Below, in pieces: positions 12,018 to 22,859 of a stretch of 64,000 bases of DNA. The DNA comes from Alviniconcha marisindica. Lineage: Eukaryota; Mollusca; Gastropoda; Provannidae. The notes under the pieces were generated by a model. It searched no databases, was not told the origin of the DNA, and saw nothing but the letters and a program-made list of their open reading frames with translations. How positions within the stretch are numbered: the first letter of the stretch is position 1; each line of letters begins with the position of its first letter. Made by a program: the position numbers and the translations under genes. The stretch lies in NCBI GenBank assembly GCA_018857735.1, contig JABMCL010001886.1, positions 1 through 64,000 of the forward strand. Direction: 5' to 3'.

Positions 12018-15000
12018 CTTGGTTTCGTTCTGGCAACCTTGAAACCCTCCAGACCACGCTGCGATACAGATGTTCATACTTTGCTGTTCCAACAGATGCC
12101 TCCATCAGAGCAGGACTGAGCAAACCCTGAGCCATCATGGTGATCCGCTCAAGACCCTTAATTTTTCCAGGCTTCCTTGTCATAGCCTTGAAGGAACCAT
12201 ACTTGAACTTGCGTTCATAACGGAAATAGTAAATCCAAGTCTCTGGGATCTTAAAACGAATTTCGATGTCCTCACAAGGAAACTGTCCACATTTTTTACT
12301 GAAGGCATGGTAGCCTGTGACCAGCATGTCACAGCGAATCTCAAAGTGACGATCCTTCATGATCTGTTGCACACGAAGCTGAAGTGGCAGCTCACGGTTT
12401 TCTCGGGGTCTCACACGAAATCGCAGTAGCTCAAACTGGCATGCATCTAATGGATGAAAACGGATGTTATTTGTTTTTTCATACGTCTCCAGGTCAACGA
12501 CACTGTGAAACTCGGGATCCTCAATGCGAATCCAGTCCTCTGTCTTGACAGGAATTATATCATGTCGCCCTACAACTTCTTTTCCTTTACGTGTTCTGTC
12601 ATTAATACCCAGCTCACATGCAGGCATACCAGTGAGAAAAGCTAGCACAAACGCTCGCACTCGAGCTTTCTGGCTCATGGTATGCCCATCCTTGTCAATC
12701 ACAGCCACATACTCATCCCAGACATCAGCCTGAATCTCATCCTTTGAGTAAGTCAGTGTTTTTTCCCGCCGTGCATCCAATTTCATGAAAGCATCCTCCA
12801 TTTCCCAGACAAAAGAGCGGATCTCCTCAAGGTCCAGGCTGCCAAACTTCAGAAGTTCTGAGACCTGGGGTGCATGATCCAGCACCATGTTGGGTTTGGG
12901 TTTTTTCACAAAGGATGGTGTGATGCGCTCTGGCTTGATGCCCACACGTTCTCTGTAGAAAATGTACTGCACTTTGACAGTGTGGATCTTGCCATATTGA
13001 TCAAATTGTTGCACAGTCAGTTCAGACACAGAGTAGCAAGGCTGTAAGGGCAGCTCTTGAAAGGGTTCCCCTTCACAGTCTTCACTTTCATACACCTTCA
13101 GTACTGGGCCATCTTTTACCATCACCAATTTAACATATACGGTCTTCCAGTACCGGTTACCTGCTAGTTTCTTCTTAATTGGCTGTCGCAGCATCAACTT
13201 CCAACAGCTCTTGGTAAATGTAGGCCTAAATGGTTCCAGAGGCTCTATGCTTTCATCTTCATCATAACTGCTGCTTCCTGAGGACATGGACTTTAACACC
13301 CCTCTTTGTTCCACTACCTCTTTTGGCTTCTCTTCTTCAACCTGGAAGCTGGCAAAGTTCTCTTCCGGTGGTGATTCTTTGTCAAACGGGTTTTCTCTGT
13401 TAGACAGAGGAGGAGATTTGGGAGGCTTGGGGGGAGGTGGAAGGACAGGCACTGAGGCTGAACCACTTCCATCTCTCTTGACTGGCTCTGCCTGGATTTT
13501 GAGTTTGAAACCAGAGTCTTCATCATCATCATCATCATCATGGTCCTTATCCAAGTTATCACCAGCTGATGAAGTGATATTCTCTCCTGTGCCCAGCAAG
13601 TCACTTGCTGCAAATAAGTCTGGCTTAGTTGGTTTATTTGGCTCACTGCTGAAGGGGTCAAATAGATCTGCAGGTTGGGAGGATTCAGTGGGGGCAGATC
13701 CTCTGCCAAGCATGTCAAGGTTATCAGTGGAGGCAACAAAGAGTTCATGAAAGTTGGGTGATGGGGCAGTAGGGATGTGGATGTTTTCAAAACTTGCTGT
13801 CAGGAATGGGTTTATGGGCCTGACAGTTTCTTCCCCACCTCCAGTAGCGTCATCTGCAGTAATGGAAGGAATATTGGCTGTTGTGAACAAATCGTTTTCA
13901 AAGGGGTTGAACGCTTGTGTTGGGGTACCAGCATCAGCAGTGCCCCATATACTGTCAGCATCCTGCTTGACTTCTCCAGAGGCTTTAATTGTGAAGAAGT
14001 CATCGTCAAAGTCTGGCTGGCTTTGAGAGTTACTTCCAGCAGCAGATTCAGTAAGGAATGGATTTTGTGGTTTTGGTTTAGGTGCTGAGATGGTGATGTC
14101 TGAAGAGAATACTGGTTCTGATAAGTCTTGCTGCATACTGGGGTTGGCACTGAAATCCAGTGAAGCTGGCTCCGAGACAGCTGTGATTGTACAGCCGAAG
14201 GGATCCAGACTCAAACTGTTATCCTGGGAGATGCTACTAGAGGTTGGCAAAACAGCCATGAAAGGATCCAGAGTATCAAGGCCTTTTGCACTGTCTACCT
14301 GTGGCTTAACAGTCTGAGATAAATCACCCACAATGTCCACTTCATCAGATTCTACAATAGTAGCAAACGGGTTAAAGGCATCTGGTTTCGGTGTAGCTAC
14401 AGTCTGGCAAGAGTCAGAATTAAAAGGGTTCCTGGACAAAACTTCTGTGCTGCTGGTCTTTTTGTCAGCTTCAGCACCCCACTGAAGAAAATCATCCACA
14501 AGACTCCGGGCCAAATTTGATACAGCTGTGCTGTCTGAGGCAAACTGTCCTTGTTCAGCCAAAAAGTCTGGATCAAAGGCTACAGGACTGGAGCACAGTG
14601 AGGACTGGTTACTGCTGAAAGCTGTGGAGGAGCCCATGAACCAGTCAGTGCTCATACTATCAGCACCTGGGGGCTGAACATTGGAGCCTGGATGGCTGAG
14701 AAAGTCATCCAACCCCAGAAGATCTTCATTTACAATGATAGGGGTTGGCTGAGTTCCAGAGCTCATGGAATTGGGCTCTATACCTAAGCCAAGCAGATCC
14801 ACCTCCTCTCCACTTGGATCTACTGGGGTGGAGGGTGGTACTGGTTTCTCAAAAGTGAACAAATCTTGCTGATTGTTTTGCTCCATGCTGATGAGGCAAC
14901 TACTGTTGGAGTGATGCTCTGAAGATCCTACTGAAGTCACACACAAGTGAGGCAAGTCTCTAATTCCTGTGATCAAAGTGGACAGCTCACTGTCATCTTG

Positions 15001-15675
15001 TTCCTCACCATTGTTAAGGAACTGGTTACCTTCACACTGAGTGTTCTCACTACCCACCTCAAAGTCAAACAAGTTCCGCTCAGCTTCATCTATTGTGGCT
15101 GCATCATCTGCTCCAAGGTTTGTCCATGGTGTGGGTGAGGAGTCTTCTTCACCATCATCATCTCTGTACTGATTGTGCTTTGCTGGTGAAATACGGCCTG
15201 ATGGGGAAATGCGACCTGCAGCTAGCTTCCCTATGTTCTGTTGAGTCTTCAGAACATTCTGCTTGATGCGATCCTGCATTTGAAGGAAGGCCTGCCATTG
15301 CTCTGACTTTGCCTTCACCTGCTCATCAACTGGCTGAAAATCACTGGAATCTTCTGCAAAGGTTTCTTTGGAGGGAGACTTGGAAGGAGATTTGGACGGA
15401 GATTTAGCTCTACGTCTGGCTCCTTCTCTGCTGGCTTTGATCAGAAAGCCGAGACTCTTGGCAGCTTTGGATTTTTTGCTAAATATTCCATGTTTGTGAG
15501 ATGGAGAACTGTGTTTACTGCCACTAGGCGATGCGTTGGGCTTATCTGGGAAAGCCTCACTTGCCACTGAAGGTCCTGATGCCTCGTCTTTCTTAAAGAC
15601 GTCGTCACCAGAGGGTGGAGGTGAAGGCAAATCTTTGACAAGGTTGGAAGAGTCATCCCATGAACCAGTGGACAT
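12018..15675 (-). CDS. stnB: Stonin / protein stoned-B, first coding exon (residues 1-1220)
   Basis: Endocytic adaptor that in animals links synaptotagmin to the AP-2/clathrin machinery during synaptic vesicle retrieval (family knowledge). The exon runs from an acceptor at 15696/15697 to a donor after 12018 (CAAG then GTTAGT) and encodes residues 1-1220, the last shared with the next exon. Visible in order: a basic Ser/Lys segment near 62-107 with SPSK repeats; a helical WQAF...VLKTQ segment near 130-155; a long acidic, Ser-rich region with six NPF motifs near 414, 433, 537, 589, 622 and 761 and three DPF motifs; a stonin homology domain from about 812; and a mu-homology domain from about 975, containing GKEVVGRHDIIPV and ENRELPLQLRV. 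The start is fixed by TGA and TAA in the same frame 22-11 nt upstream of the ATG inside the exon. NPF motifs bind EH-domain proteins and DPF motifs bind AP-2 (family knowledge). It is uninterrupted, unlike the surrounding repeats. Confidence 0.95.
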
Positions 15676-15695
15676 ATCGCTGCATTAGCGTCAGC
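15676..15695 (-). promoter_or_regulatory. stnB leader within the exon (second half of proposed intercistronic spacer)
   Basis: Twenty nucleotides lie between the acceptor and the stnB ATG. In the stnB frame they contain TGA and TAA, so no upstream coding can run into stnB. An ATG at 15685-15683, with C at -3 and +4, opens a 10-codon ORF that overlaps the stnB start and ends at TGA. The stnB ATG itself has G at -3 and T at +4. With 26 nt from the upstream exon, the proposed spacer is 46 nt. Confidence 0.8.
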
Positions 15696-16198
15696 CTGAA
15701 ACACACACAAACACACAGCTAAACTTTTATGTTGGTACAATCAATACTAATGAAATCTTGCTATGCAAAGAGTTGCCATCAAAATCAATGAACAAACAAG
15801 CAAATAAGAGACATAAGCAAAACAGACTTGTTGATATTGTTAATAGAATAATACATCCCTGTAGTGGAGAACCACAGGCACAGAAAACAAGATTCCCTCT
15901 GCCCATACTCATCCAGACCTACCTAGTGTTCTGTCTTTCATGCCTGAGTTAAGTCAGAATATGACTTCACAATTACTTCATCTACTGTGAAGAATTCTAC
16001 CTTTTTAATTCTTACCTTCCAGTTCATTTTCATTTTTTTCCAAATCCTCTTTAAACAAAAAGCAATGTCCCACTGAGTCAGAGTTTCACTTGTGATCTGA
16101 CTGTCTTTCACCCTCATCTGACTTTCACAGCTGATTAAGCGTTAAAAATGTTATGATTTAATTTAATAAAATACACTCTTTTTTTAAATATCTAATGT

Positions 16199-16680
16199 AA
16201 ACATAGCTGAGTGGTTATAGCACCAGACTCATGATCTAAAGGTCATGGGTTTGAGTCCCTGCAGGAGCAACAGCTGAATTTTCTTCTCCAGGGTCAACTT
16301 TCTGTGCTAATTTTTTGTTTTGGTTTCCGTTTCACCCCTGTATTACTGCAATAGCATGTAAAAGATCCCAGTCATTCTGCCAAAAATGCTGGTGGCAGGT
16401 TACAGCTAAACACAGGGGCATCCTACATAATTATGTGACACTGAATGAAGTGACACTGTAAACTGCTGCATGGTTGTATGGTGTATACAGAATAAGCATC
16501 GTGATGGCATCAGTTTCACATGGCACCAGCCATGTAACAACCAAATTGTGCTTTCAGCACATTTCAGTGAATATTAAAAAACGTGCTATCAAAGAATACA
16601 ATCACTCATTCAGAATCACATGTGATATAAGTGCAGTGAGTCTGCTTGAGAGCTGAGTATTCTCTCTGTGATCAATAATA
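16199..16680 (+). mobile_element. tRNA-derived SINE, copy A
   Basis: The head is tRNA-like, with A box TAGCTGAGTGGTTATAG and B box GGTCATGGGTTTGAGTC; a CTCATGA anticodon loop suggests elongator tRNA-Met origin. The body contains gtcaactttctgtgct, gtaaaagatcc and ggtggcaggttaca, shared with 21644-22135. Not a functional tRNA gene. Confidence 0.88.
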
Positions 16681-17302
16681 TCAAAAATAAATCTTTTATA
16701 GTTTGACCAATTCTTTCCAAATGCATCAGGTAATGCCAACCTCATAACATAACTTAGAATACTACATTAGTTCTTGGATTTTAACATCTAAACCATGGGG
16801 TTTTGGTATATATCCAGCCAGTGTATGATAATAAAACACAAGTTAAGCTGTGCAATATGCACAGACATTTCAATCGTTATAATAACAACAGCATCAGTAA
16901 TGATGCAGTCACACACACATGTGAGAGACTAAATATCAGAAGTGTCCTTTGCCTGCTGCCAGTACAGAGTAGTATCTTCTCATACACAAGGCTGGACAAC
17001 AATACAAGAATCAAAATCACTGTAACTTCATTATAACCTTCTCTGGACAATGGCCTCTCTAGCTAATATGTACAGAAGCATACACCATTCAGTCATGAAT
17101 TGGTAGCACAAAGCTGCATGACTGTCAGTTATGGCAACACACCAACTTACAATGATAAACTTAGCAAAGTTTGGCATCAAACCAGATTTGCAGCACTCTC
17201 TCAAGTACAGCAGCACATGAAGTTGTAACACACTGTCATCATGTACAGTAGCACAGCACATAAAGTTAGATCATGAAAAGTTAGGAGTCTCACAAGATTC
17301 AG

Positions 17303-17415
<113 letters not shown>

Positions 17416-18008
17416 ACCAATGTTTCAACTGTGAATCCTCACCCAATCCTGCCATTGAAAATAGTATGCCCAACTGTTTGCATAACACTCCAGCTCTGAT
17501 GAACCAACAGTATCACTCAATTTCACTGCAGACTTTGACAGTCCAGCAGCTTACCATGAAAACTAGTCACCTAGACCTTTACCTTCACTTAAAACACATC
17601 AACCTAAATAGCCCCAATGCCGCTCTGTCTGGTGGTGATTCATACATCAACATACCAAGCAAAACTGCAGATCTCAGATGTTGAGAATCAGAAGGAAACA
17701 CTGCCAACAGCCTGATTCCATAAAGACACCTGATGTTACTTGAAGTATCGCACATTATGCCAGTAAAGTGTCTTGAGAGTGAAATATGTGGCTCTCAGGC
17801 TGACTATGCTCTGAAGTGTGAGTACAAATGATTTTTACCTTTTATCTTTGGGGACAATGCCTTGAATATTGAGACAGCCATATGATAACAGTGTAACCCA
17901 AAATAAACTCACTGCGCTGTACAAAAAACTCATGACAAAAATCATGCATTTCAACAAACAGAACCTTTAGTGTCATACCATAAAAATATCATCTAGCAAA
18001 AAATAACC

Positions 18009-18047
18009 ACACACACACACACACACACAGAGCTATTTATCTATTTG

Positions 18048-18122
<75 letters not shown>
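18009..18122. repeat. (CA)n, (CT)n, (TA)n compound tracts
   Basis: Short CA tract, then CT (about 18050-18083) passing into TA (18084-18111) and CA. Confidence 0.95.
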
Positions 18123-18123
<1 letters not shown>

Positions 18124-18482
18124 TGTGAACACACACCATGGCACACTGTTGTTATGTCTGAGACAAGTCTATTTAAATTATCACTTTTGTTCGATACCAC
18201 AGGGAATATCCTTGTCCTATGATGAATGAATTATACTGTCATTCAGGTCTATATGGAGACCCTGCTTATTGGCTAATCAATGTCACATCTGACAAATCCA
18301 CAGCTGCAACAATTGTACTGGTACTTTGTTGCACTTGATGACATTAAGCCCTGTGAGCTGTCACTAAATACTCTCTCCCTCTCTCCTGATGCACAGGTGG
18401 CCCACCTGTGGCCCAACCACTAAAACAAAACAAAATAGTGTGACCTTTGCTTACATACCTGAGAGAGAGAGAGAGAGAGAGG

Positions 18483-20100
18483 GAGAATTCTTTATTTACA
18501 AGGGTAATAGATAAGCATGAATGCTTTTTTTACATCCAGCCCTCATCCAAACAAGGGACTATTCTAGATCAAATTATACATGTACACATTTTCTAAGCTA
18601 CGACACACCAGTATATACATGGAATAAATGAAGTTTAGACATCAAACATGATATGAGACAGGCAGGAATGGGGGTGTATACATGGGGCTTTGAAATCATC
18701 AACAGCAAACATTATTTGGTGGGTAAATGCATGAAGAATGGGAGATACAATAAGATAGAATGTTGCAGGAAGGTTACAATCACATTTAACATGCAATGCC
18801 AACCATTCAGCGCATAATGTGTGACACGTAATGTGATTTAAACATTTCAGTACTGGATGGTAATCTAAGACAGTCAGGGAGTGAGTTCCAAAGATCACTA
18901 CTGGAATATACTAAGCTAGACTTGAAAAGGTGAATCCTAGGGATTGGTATATTGAGTTTTCCAGAATGTTATGGTTGGTTCAGGGTGGGACTTTTCCAGA
19001 CATAATTTTGTGTATCTGAACTCCCTTGTTGTAATTAAGCCTTTCTTTGAGGGAAAGAATAGACAGGAAGTTATAGCCTGAAATCACTAGAGTTGTGTTT
19101 TTTATGAGAATTGCCTTGAGCACTCTCTTATGTAAACTAACCAAAGGTTTGGGAGATTTAGTACTTGCTGAGTCCCACAGTGTCAATCCGTAGTCGATGA
19201 TGGATTTAATATGGACATGAAAAATTAATTTTCTGGCACAAAGGTGCAAAAAGTGTTTAATTTTAGATAGCTGGTAAATTTTCTTTTGATGGAAATAGGT
19301 GGGCATTTCAAAGTTAAATTTTGTCTTTTTTGCCTGGTCGTTATAAGCATAAATTTGTTTTTATTAGGATGGAGAGACATGATTAAACTCTGCCCATTCT
19401 AATAGACTGTTGACACTCTCCTGTAGTGATTCCAATAGCTTTCTGAGATACTGCTGTGGATTGTTGTGTCATCTGAAAAAAGTTCACAACGCTTTGATGA
19501 ATAGACGGAGGTCACTGACATAAATGGAAAAGAGTAATGGTTCAACAAGAACAGAACCTTGGGGAACTCCATGTCTGAGAGACTGTACATTGGATGTAGA
19601 TGCATTCACATGCACAGTTTGCTTTCTATCTGTAAGAAATGATGCAAGTAGAGACAATCCATACACTGCCAGTTTTCAAAGGAGGAGATCATGGTTTATT
19701 ATATCAAAGGCTTTAGCAAAGTCCAGAAAAAGAGCACCACAATTTTTTTTAAATCATTTATGCTGGAAAGCCATTGGTCAACAAGACTTGTTAAAGCAGT
19801 GTGACATGAGTGATCTTCTCTGAAACATGATTGGTTAGGGTGTAGTAGGTCGTTTCTGTTAAAATGTGCAAGAATATGTTTGTTTATGTGTTTCTCAAAT
19901 GGCTTTGAGTGAGCTGACAAGACATAAATTGGCCTATAATTTGACGGATCAGAGCTCTTTCCAAACTTAAAAAGAGGAATGACTTTGGTCTGCTTAAAAG
20001 CAACCAGAACGTAACATTTCTGTATACAAAGATTGTTCATACCTTAGGGTATCACTGATTGCAGGTGCAGAGAGAGCTTCAGTATTTTTCCATCTAGACC
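18483..20100 (-). mobile_element. Decayed non-LTR retrotransposon, RT and C-terminal region
   Basis: Minus-strand fragments read KVIPLFK, SSDPSNYRPI, HILAHFNRNDLLHPNQS, then RHGVPQGSV and ADDTT-type catalytic motifs (here SDDTTIHSS, the first Asp position altered), and a C-terminal FFHL/HIKSIIDYGLTLWDSAS block ending in an SSDLWNSLPD-like motif near 18890. Several frameshifts and stops separate the pieces. The 3' end is AATAAAGAATTCTC into (CT)n at 18483. Jockey/CR1-like; 5' end truncated. Confidence 0.88.
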
Positions 20101-20107
20101 ATCCAGG

Positions 20108-20109
<2 letters not shown>

Positions 20110-20139
<30 letters not shown>
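20110..20139. repeat. (GA)n microsatellite
   Basis: About 30 bp of GA next to the 5' limit of the retroelement fragment. Confidence 0.95.
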
Positions 20140-20140
<1 letters not shown>

Positions 20141-20785
20141 CAGGTTGAGAGCTAGACAGAGACATAAGCCAGAGACTAACAGTGATATATGTCACAGGAA
20201 GTGTCAAATAAAAGCATTACTGTATTATACTGTAGAGTTGATATGAGTCAGCACATGAAAACAGGATGAAACCACCGTCTGCTCTGAACCAGCCATTCTT
20301 TCTTTTTATAGTTTCATTCAGGCCCAGTTTCTCTTAAAATAAAACCCATGCTACTAAAGAAAGTGACTGACCTGGGCATAGCTGTTCTTCATCTTCATCC
20401 CCCCCCCCAAAAAAAAAAAGAAGAAGAAGAAGAAGACGACGAGGAGGAAGAAAAAGAAGAAGAAGAAAATAAACTTGGATATAACAAATATATCACAAAA
20501 CTCAATGATTTGTCAGACACTTTTCTGTTCCCTGCAAAACATACTACTTGCTTATAAGAAAACTTTGTCGCTTAAAAAAATGAATGACTGCTGCTAAGGA
20601 AGAACAGATGGTAAAGAACAGAGAAATTACCAAACAACTTACACTAACACAAGAGACAGACAAAAGAAGAAACAACCCCCAAAAAGATGAGATGAGTTTT
20701 CCCTTTTTAATTTTTTTTTATCAACTGTCCATCTTCTTCTCGCCTGTGTGCATGCAATTGTGTGCCATTGGTTTCACAGGTATAT

Positions 20786-20788
<3 letters not shown>

Positions 20789-20855
<67 letters not shown>
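20789..20855. repeat. (GT)n microsatellite
   Basis: GT tract with one interruption (ggtg). Confidence 0.97.
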
Positions 20856-20856
<1 letters not shown>

Positions 20857-21289
20857 GGAAGTGATATTAAAGATATTGAATAAAATGTTGTAATGTGATT
20901 ATGTAACAGGGTTTGTACAGAAAAATCCTTCCAAAATTCACAAACTTTTCACAAACCTTTGCAATATGGCACGGAAAAGCAACATGAAGGTATGCAACTC
21001 TTCCACACATCCAGTAAAGGGGTGCAACCCTTACTATAGCCGATGGCTGACACTATCAGTCAAAACTGACAGGAAGTGCACTCTTTCTGATTTCGCACAG
21101 CAATTGTTTTTGTTTAAACTACTGTTTATTCTTGGGAAGTGCAGTTTCTGACCGATAAACTGATAGTTTTTCCATAGTGCTCTGAAAACCACAAAATTCA
21201 CAAACTTTCACAGACCCCACTCAGTTTTCACAGACTTTCAAGACCTTGAAAAGCTTATCCCATTTCCCCACTTTCATAGTTCAGGAGCT

Positions 21290-21450
21290 GTGTGAGAGTC
21301 GAGGTGGCCGTCCTGGGCTGTCCATCCTAACGAGCCTTCTGGTTTCCGTGGATGTAAAGCTATATTGAACAATGCTTCGGCATTGGTCTCAGCTTGTCCC
21401 TAATATGTCAACTGACATCCGAGGACATTAAGCAACACTACCTACCTACC
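21290..21450 (+). mobile_element. Retroelement 3' end with ACCT tail
   Basis: Ends gaggacattaagcaacact then acctacctacctacc, a simple-repeat tail typical of a non-LTR element or SINE. A comparable gacgtaaaacaccaactt-tactt tail occurs at 63850-63876. Confidence 0.55.
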
Positions 21451-21643
21451 TCCCAAACTTTCAAAGACCTTCAAAGACCATGTGAACCCTGTATCTAATT
21501 GGTAAGGTTCATTGCATATATTTTGTTGACCTTATTGTTTTTGTATTGTGCACTTTGGGCTCACATTAGGTGGACGCACCTTATAAATACTCTCTTCCAT
21601 TGTGTTGAAACAATGAGTGGCGACAGATCAGATAGCTCAGAGC

Positions 21644-22135
21644 AGGGATAGCTCAGTGGTTAGAGTGTCAGACTCATGATCGAAAGGTCCCGGGTTTGAG
21701 TCTCAGCAGGAGCGGCGGGAGAATTTTCTTCTCCAAGGTCAACTTTCTGTGCTGACTCTTATTTCAGTATCCATTCCACCCCTGTGCTACCGCAGTAGCA
21801 CGTAAAAGATCCTGGTCATTCTGCCAAAAGTGCAGGTGGCAGGTTACACCTAAACATACATACAGACTACCTATGTAGCTTTGAATGAAGTGACACTGTA
21901 ACCTGGTGCATGGTTGAATGGTGTACACAGAACTTGTGCCAGAATGGCAGCATTTCATGTAGCACCAGCCATGCAACACCCAAAAGAGCACTGTCAGTAC
22001 ACCACTTCTGTGGATATTAATGATACGCGCTATAAAAGGATACAGTCACTCATTCAGTATCACATGCCAATGTGCGCAGTGAGTCTGCTCAAGAGCAGAG
22101 AACAGCGCTATATAAAAGCTATGAATAATAATAAT
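21644..22135 (+). mobile_element. tRNA-derived SINE, copy B (better preserved)
   Basis: A box TAGCTCAGTGGTTAGAG, B box GGTCCCGGGTTTGAGTC, CTCATGA anticodon loop. The body matches copy A throughout and the 3' end reads gcgctatataaaagctatg then aataataataat. That tail resembles L2/CR1-type LINE ends, so mobilisation by such a LINE is inferred. Confidence 0.92.
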
Positions 22136-22238
22136 GAAGTGGTTTTTTTTAAATTCATGCCCCAACTTCTTCTTTGGCTGAGTATGTTTTCCTTTTTATC
22201 ATTTGGTCACATTCATGGTCCCAAATCAAAGACACAAG

Positions 22239-22240
<2 letters not shown>

Positions 22241-22284
<44 letters not shown>
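22241..22284. repeat. (CA)n microsatellite
   Basis: About 44 bp of CA followed by a tatatgggtcattctcc segment that resembles the terminus of the 5474-7934 element. Confidence 0.95.
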
Positions 22285-22286
<2 letters not shown>

Positions 22287-22859
22287 CTATATATATATTA
22301 TATGGGTCATTCTCCACCAATCATCCTATGTGGACTCTCTGACACTGAGGGTTTTGATCAGAACTGTCTCAGGCAAGGGAGGAGGGAGGAACACCCAGAC
22401 TGAGGACACCACGAGAGCATGACATGAAGGGCTACAAAAGCCGAGACTTTTTATATTTTTTATTTATGCAGTGATCAATGAGGATGAGGATGATAACTGA
22501 TGCTGCTATGGAGGTCCATTTCGGTTTGAAACTACTTGACGGGGCTGCAGACCATGCTCACTGTCATAATTATCCTGGTGTTACCCAGGCCTGGGGAACT
22601 GTGGCACCTGCAGTATTGGTCAAGTAATTAGAGCAACACTCTCAAAGACGCATCCATGAAGTGGATGAAGCTTGGCTGTGAGCCTGTGTGGTTCCAGCCT
22701 TCCCACTGGGCCCATAGCACTCCCAGCTCTGGGTAGGAGCCAGCCAGAGCTGAAAAATCCCACATGACTCTGATGGGATTCAATCCCAAGACCTTCCAAC
22801 ATGCTGTCTACTGCATTAACCACTATGCTATGGAGGCCGGTCAGGAAATATTGTCAGGA

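Noticed and set aside
13286..15138. Plus-strand and alternate minus-frame ORFs of 75-158 residues within the stnB exon
   Set aside because: They are shadows of the stnB coding frame, with no domain, start context or splice support.
16203..16275. Possible tRNA gene
   Set aside because: The A and B boxes and CAT anticodon loop are present, but the stems are poor and the sequence continues into a body shared with 21644-22135, so it is a SINE head.
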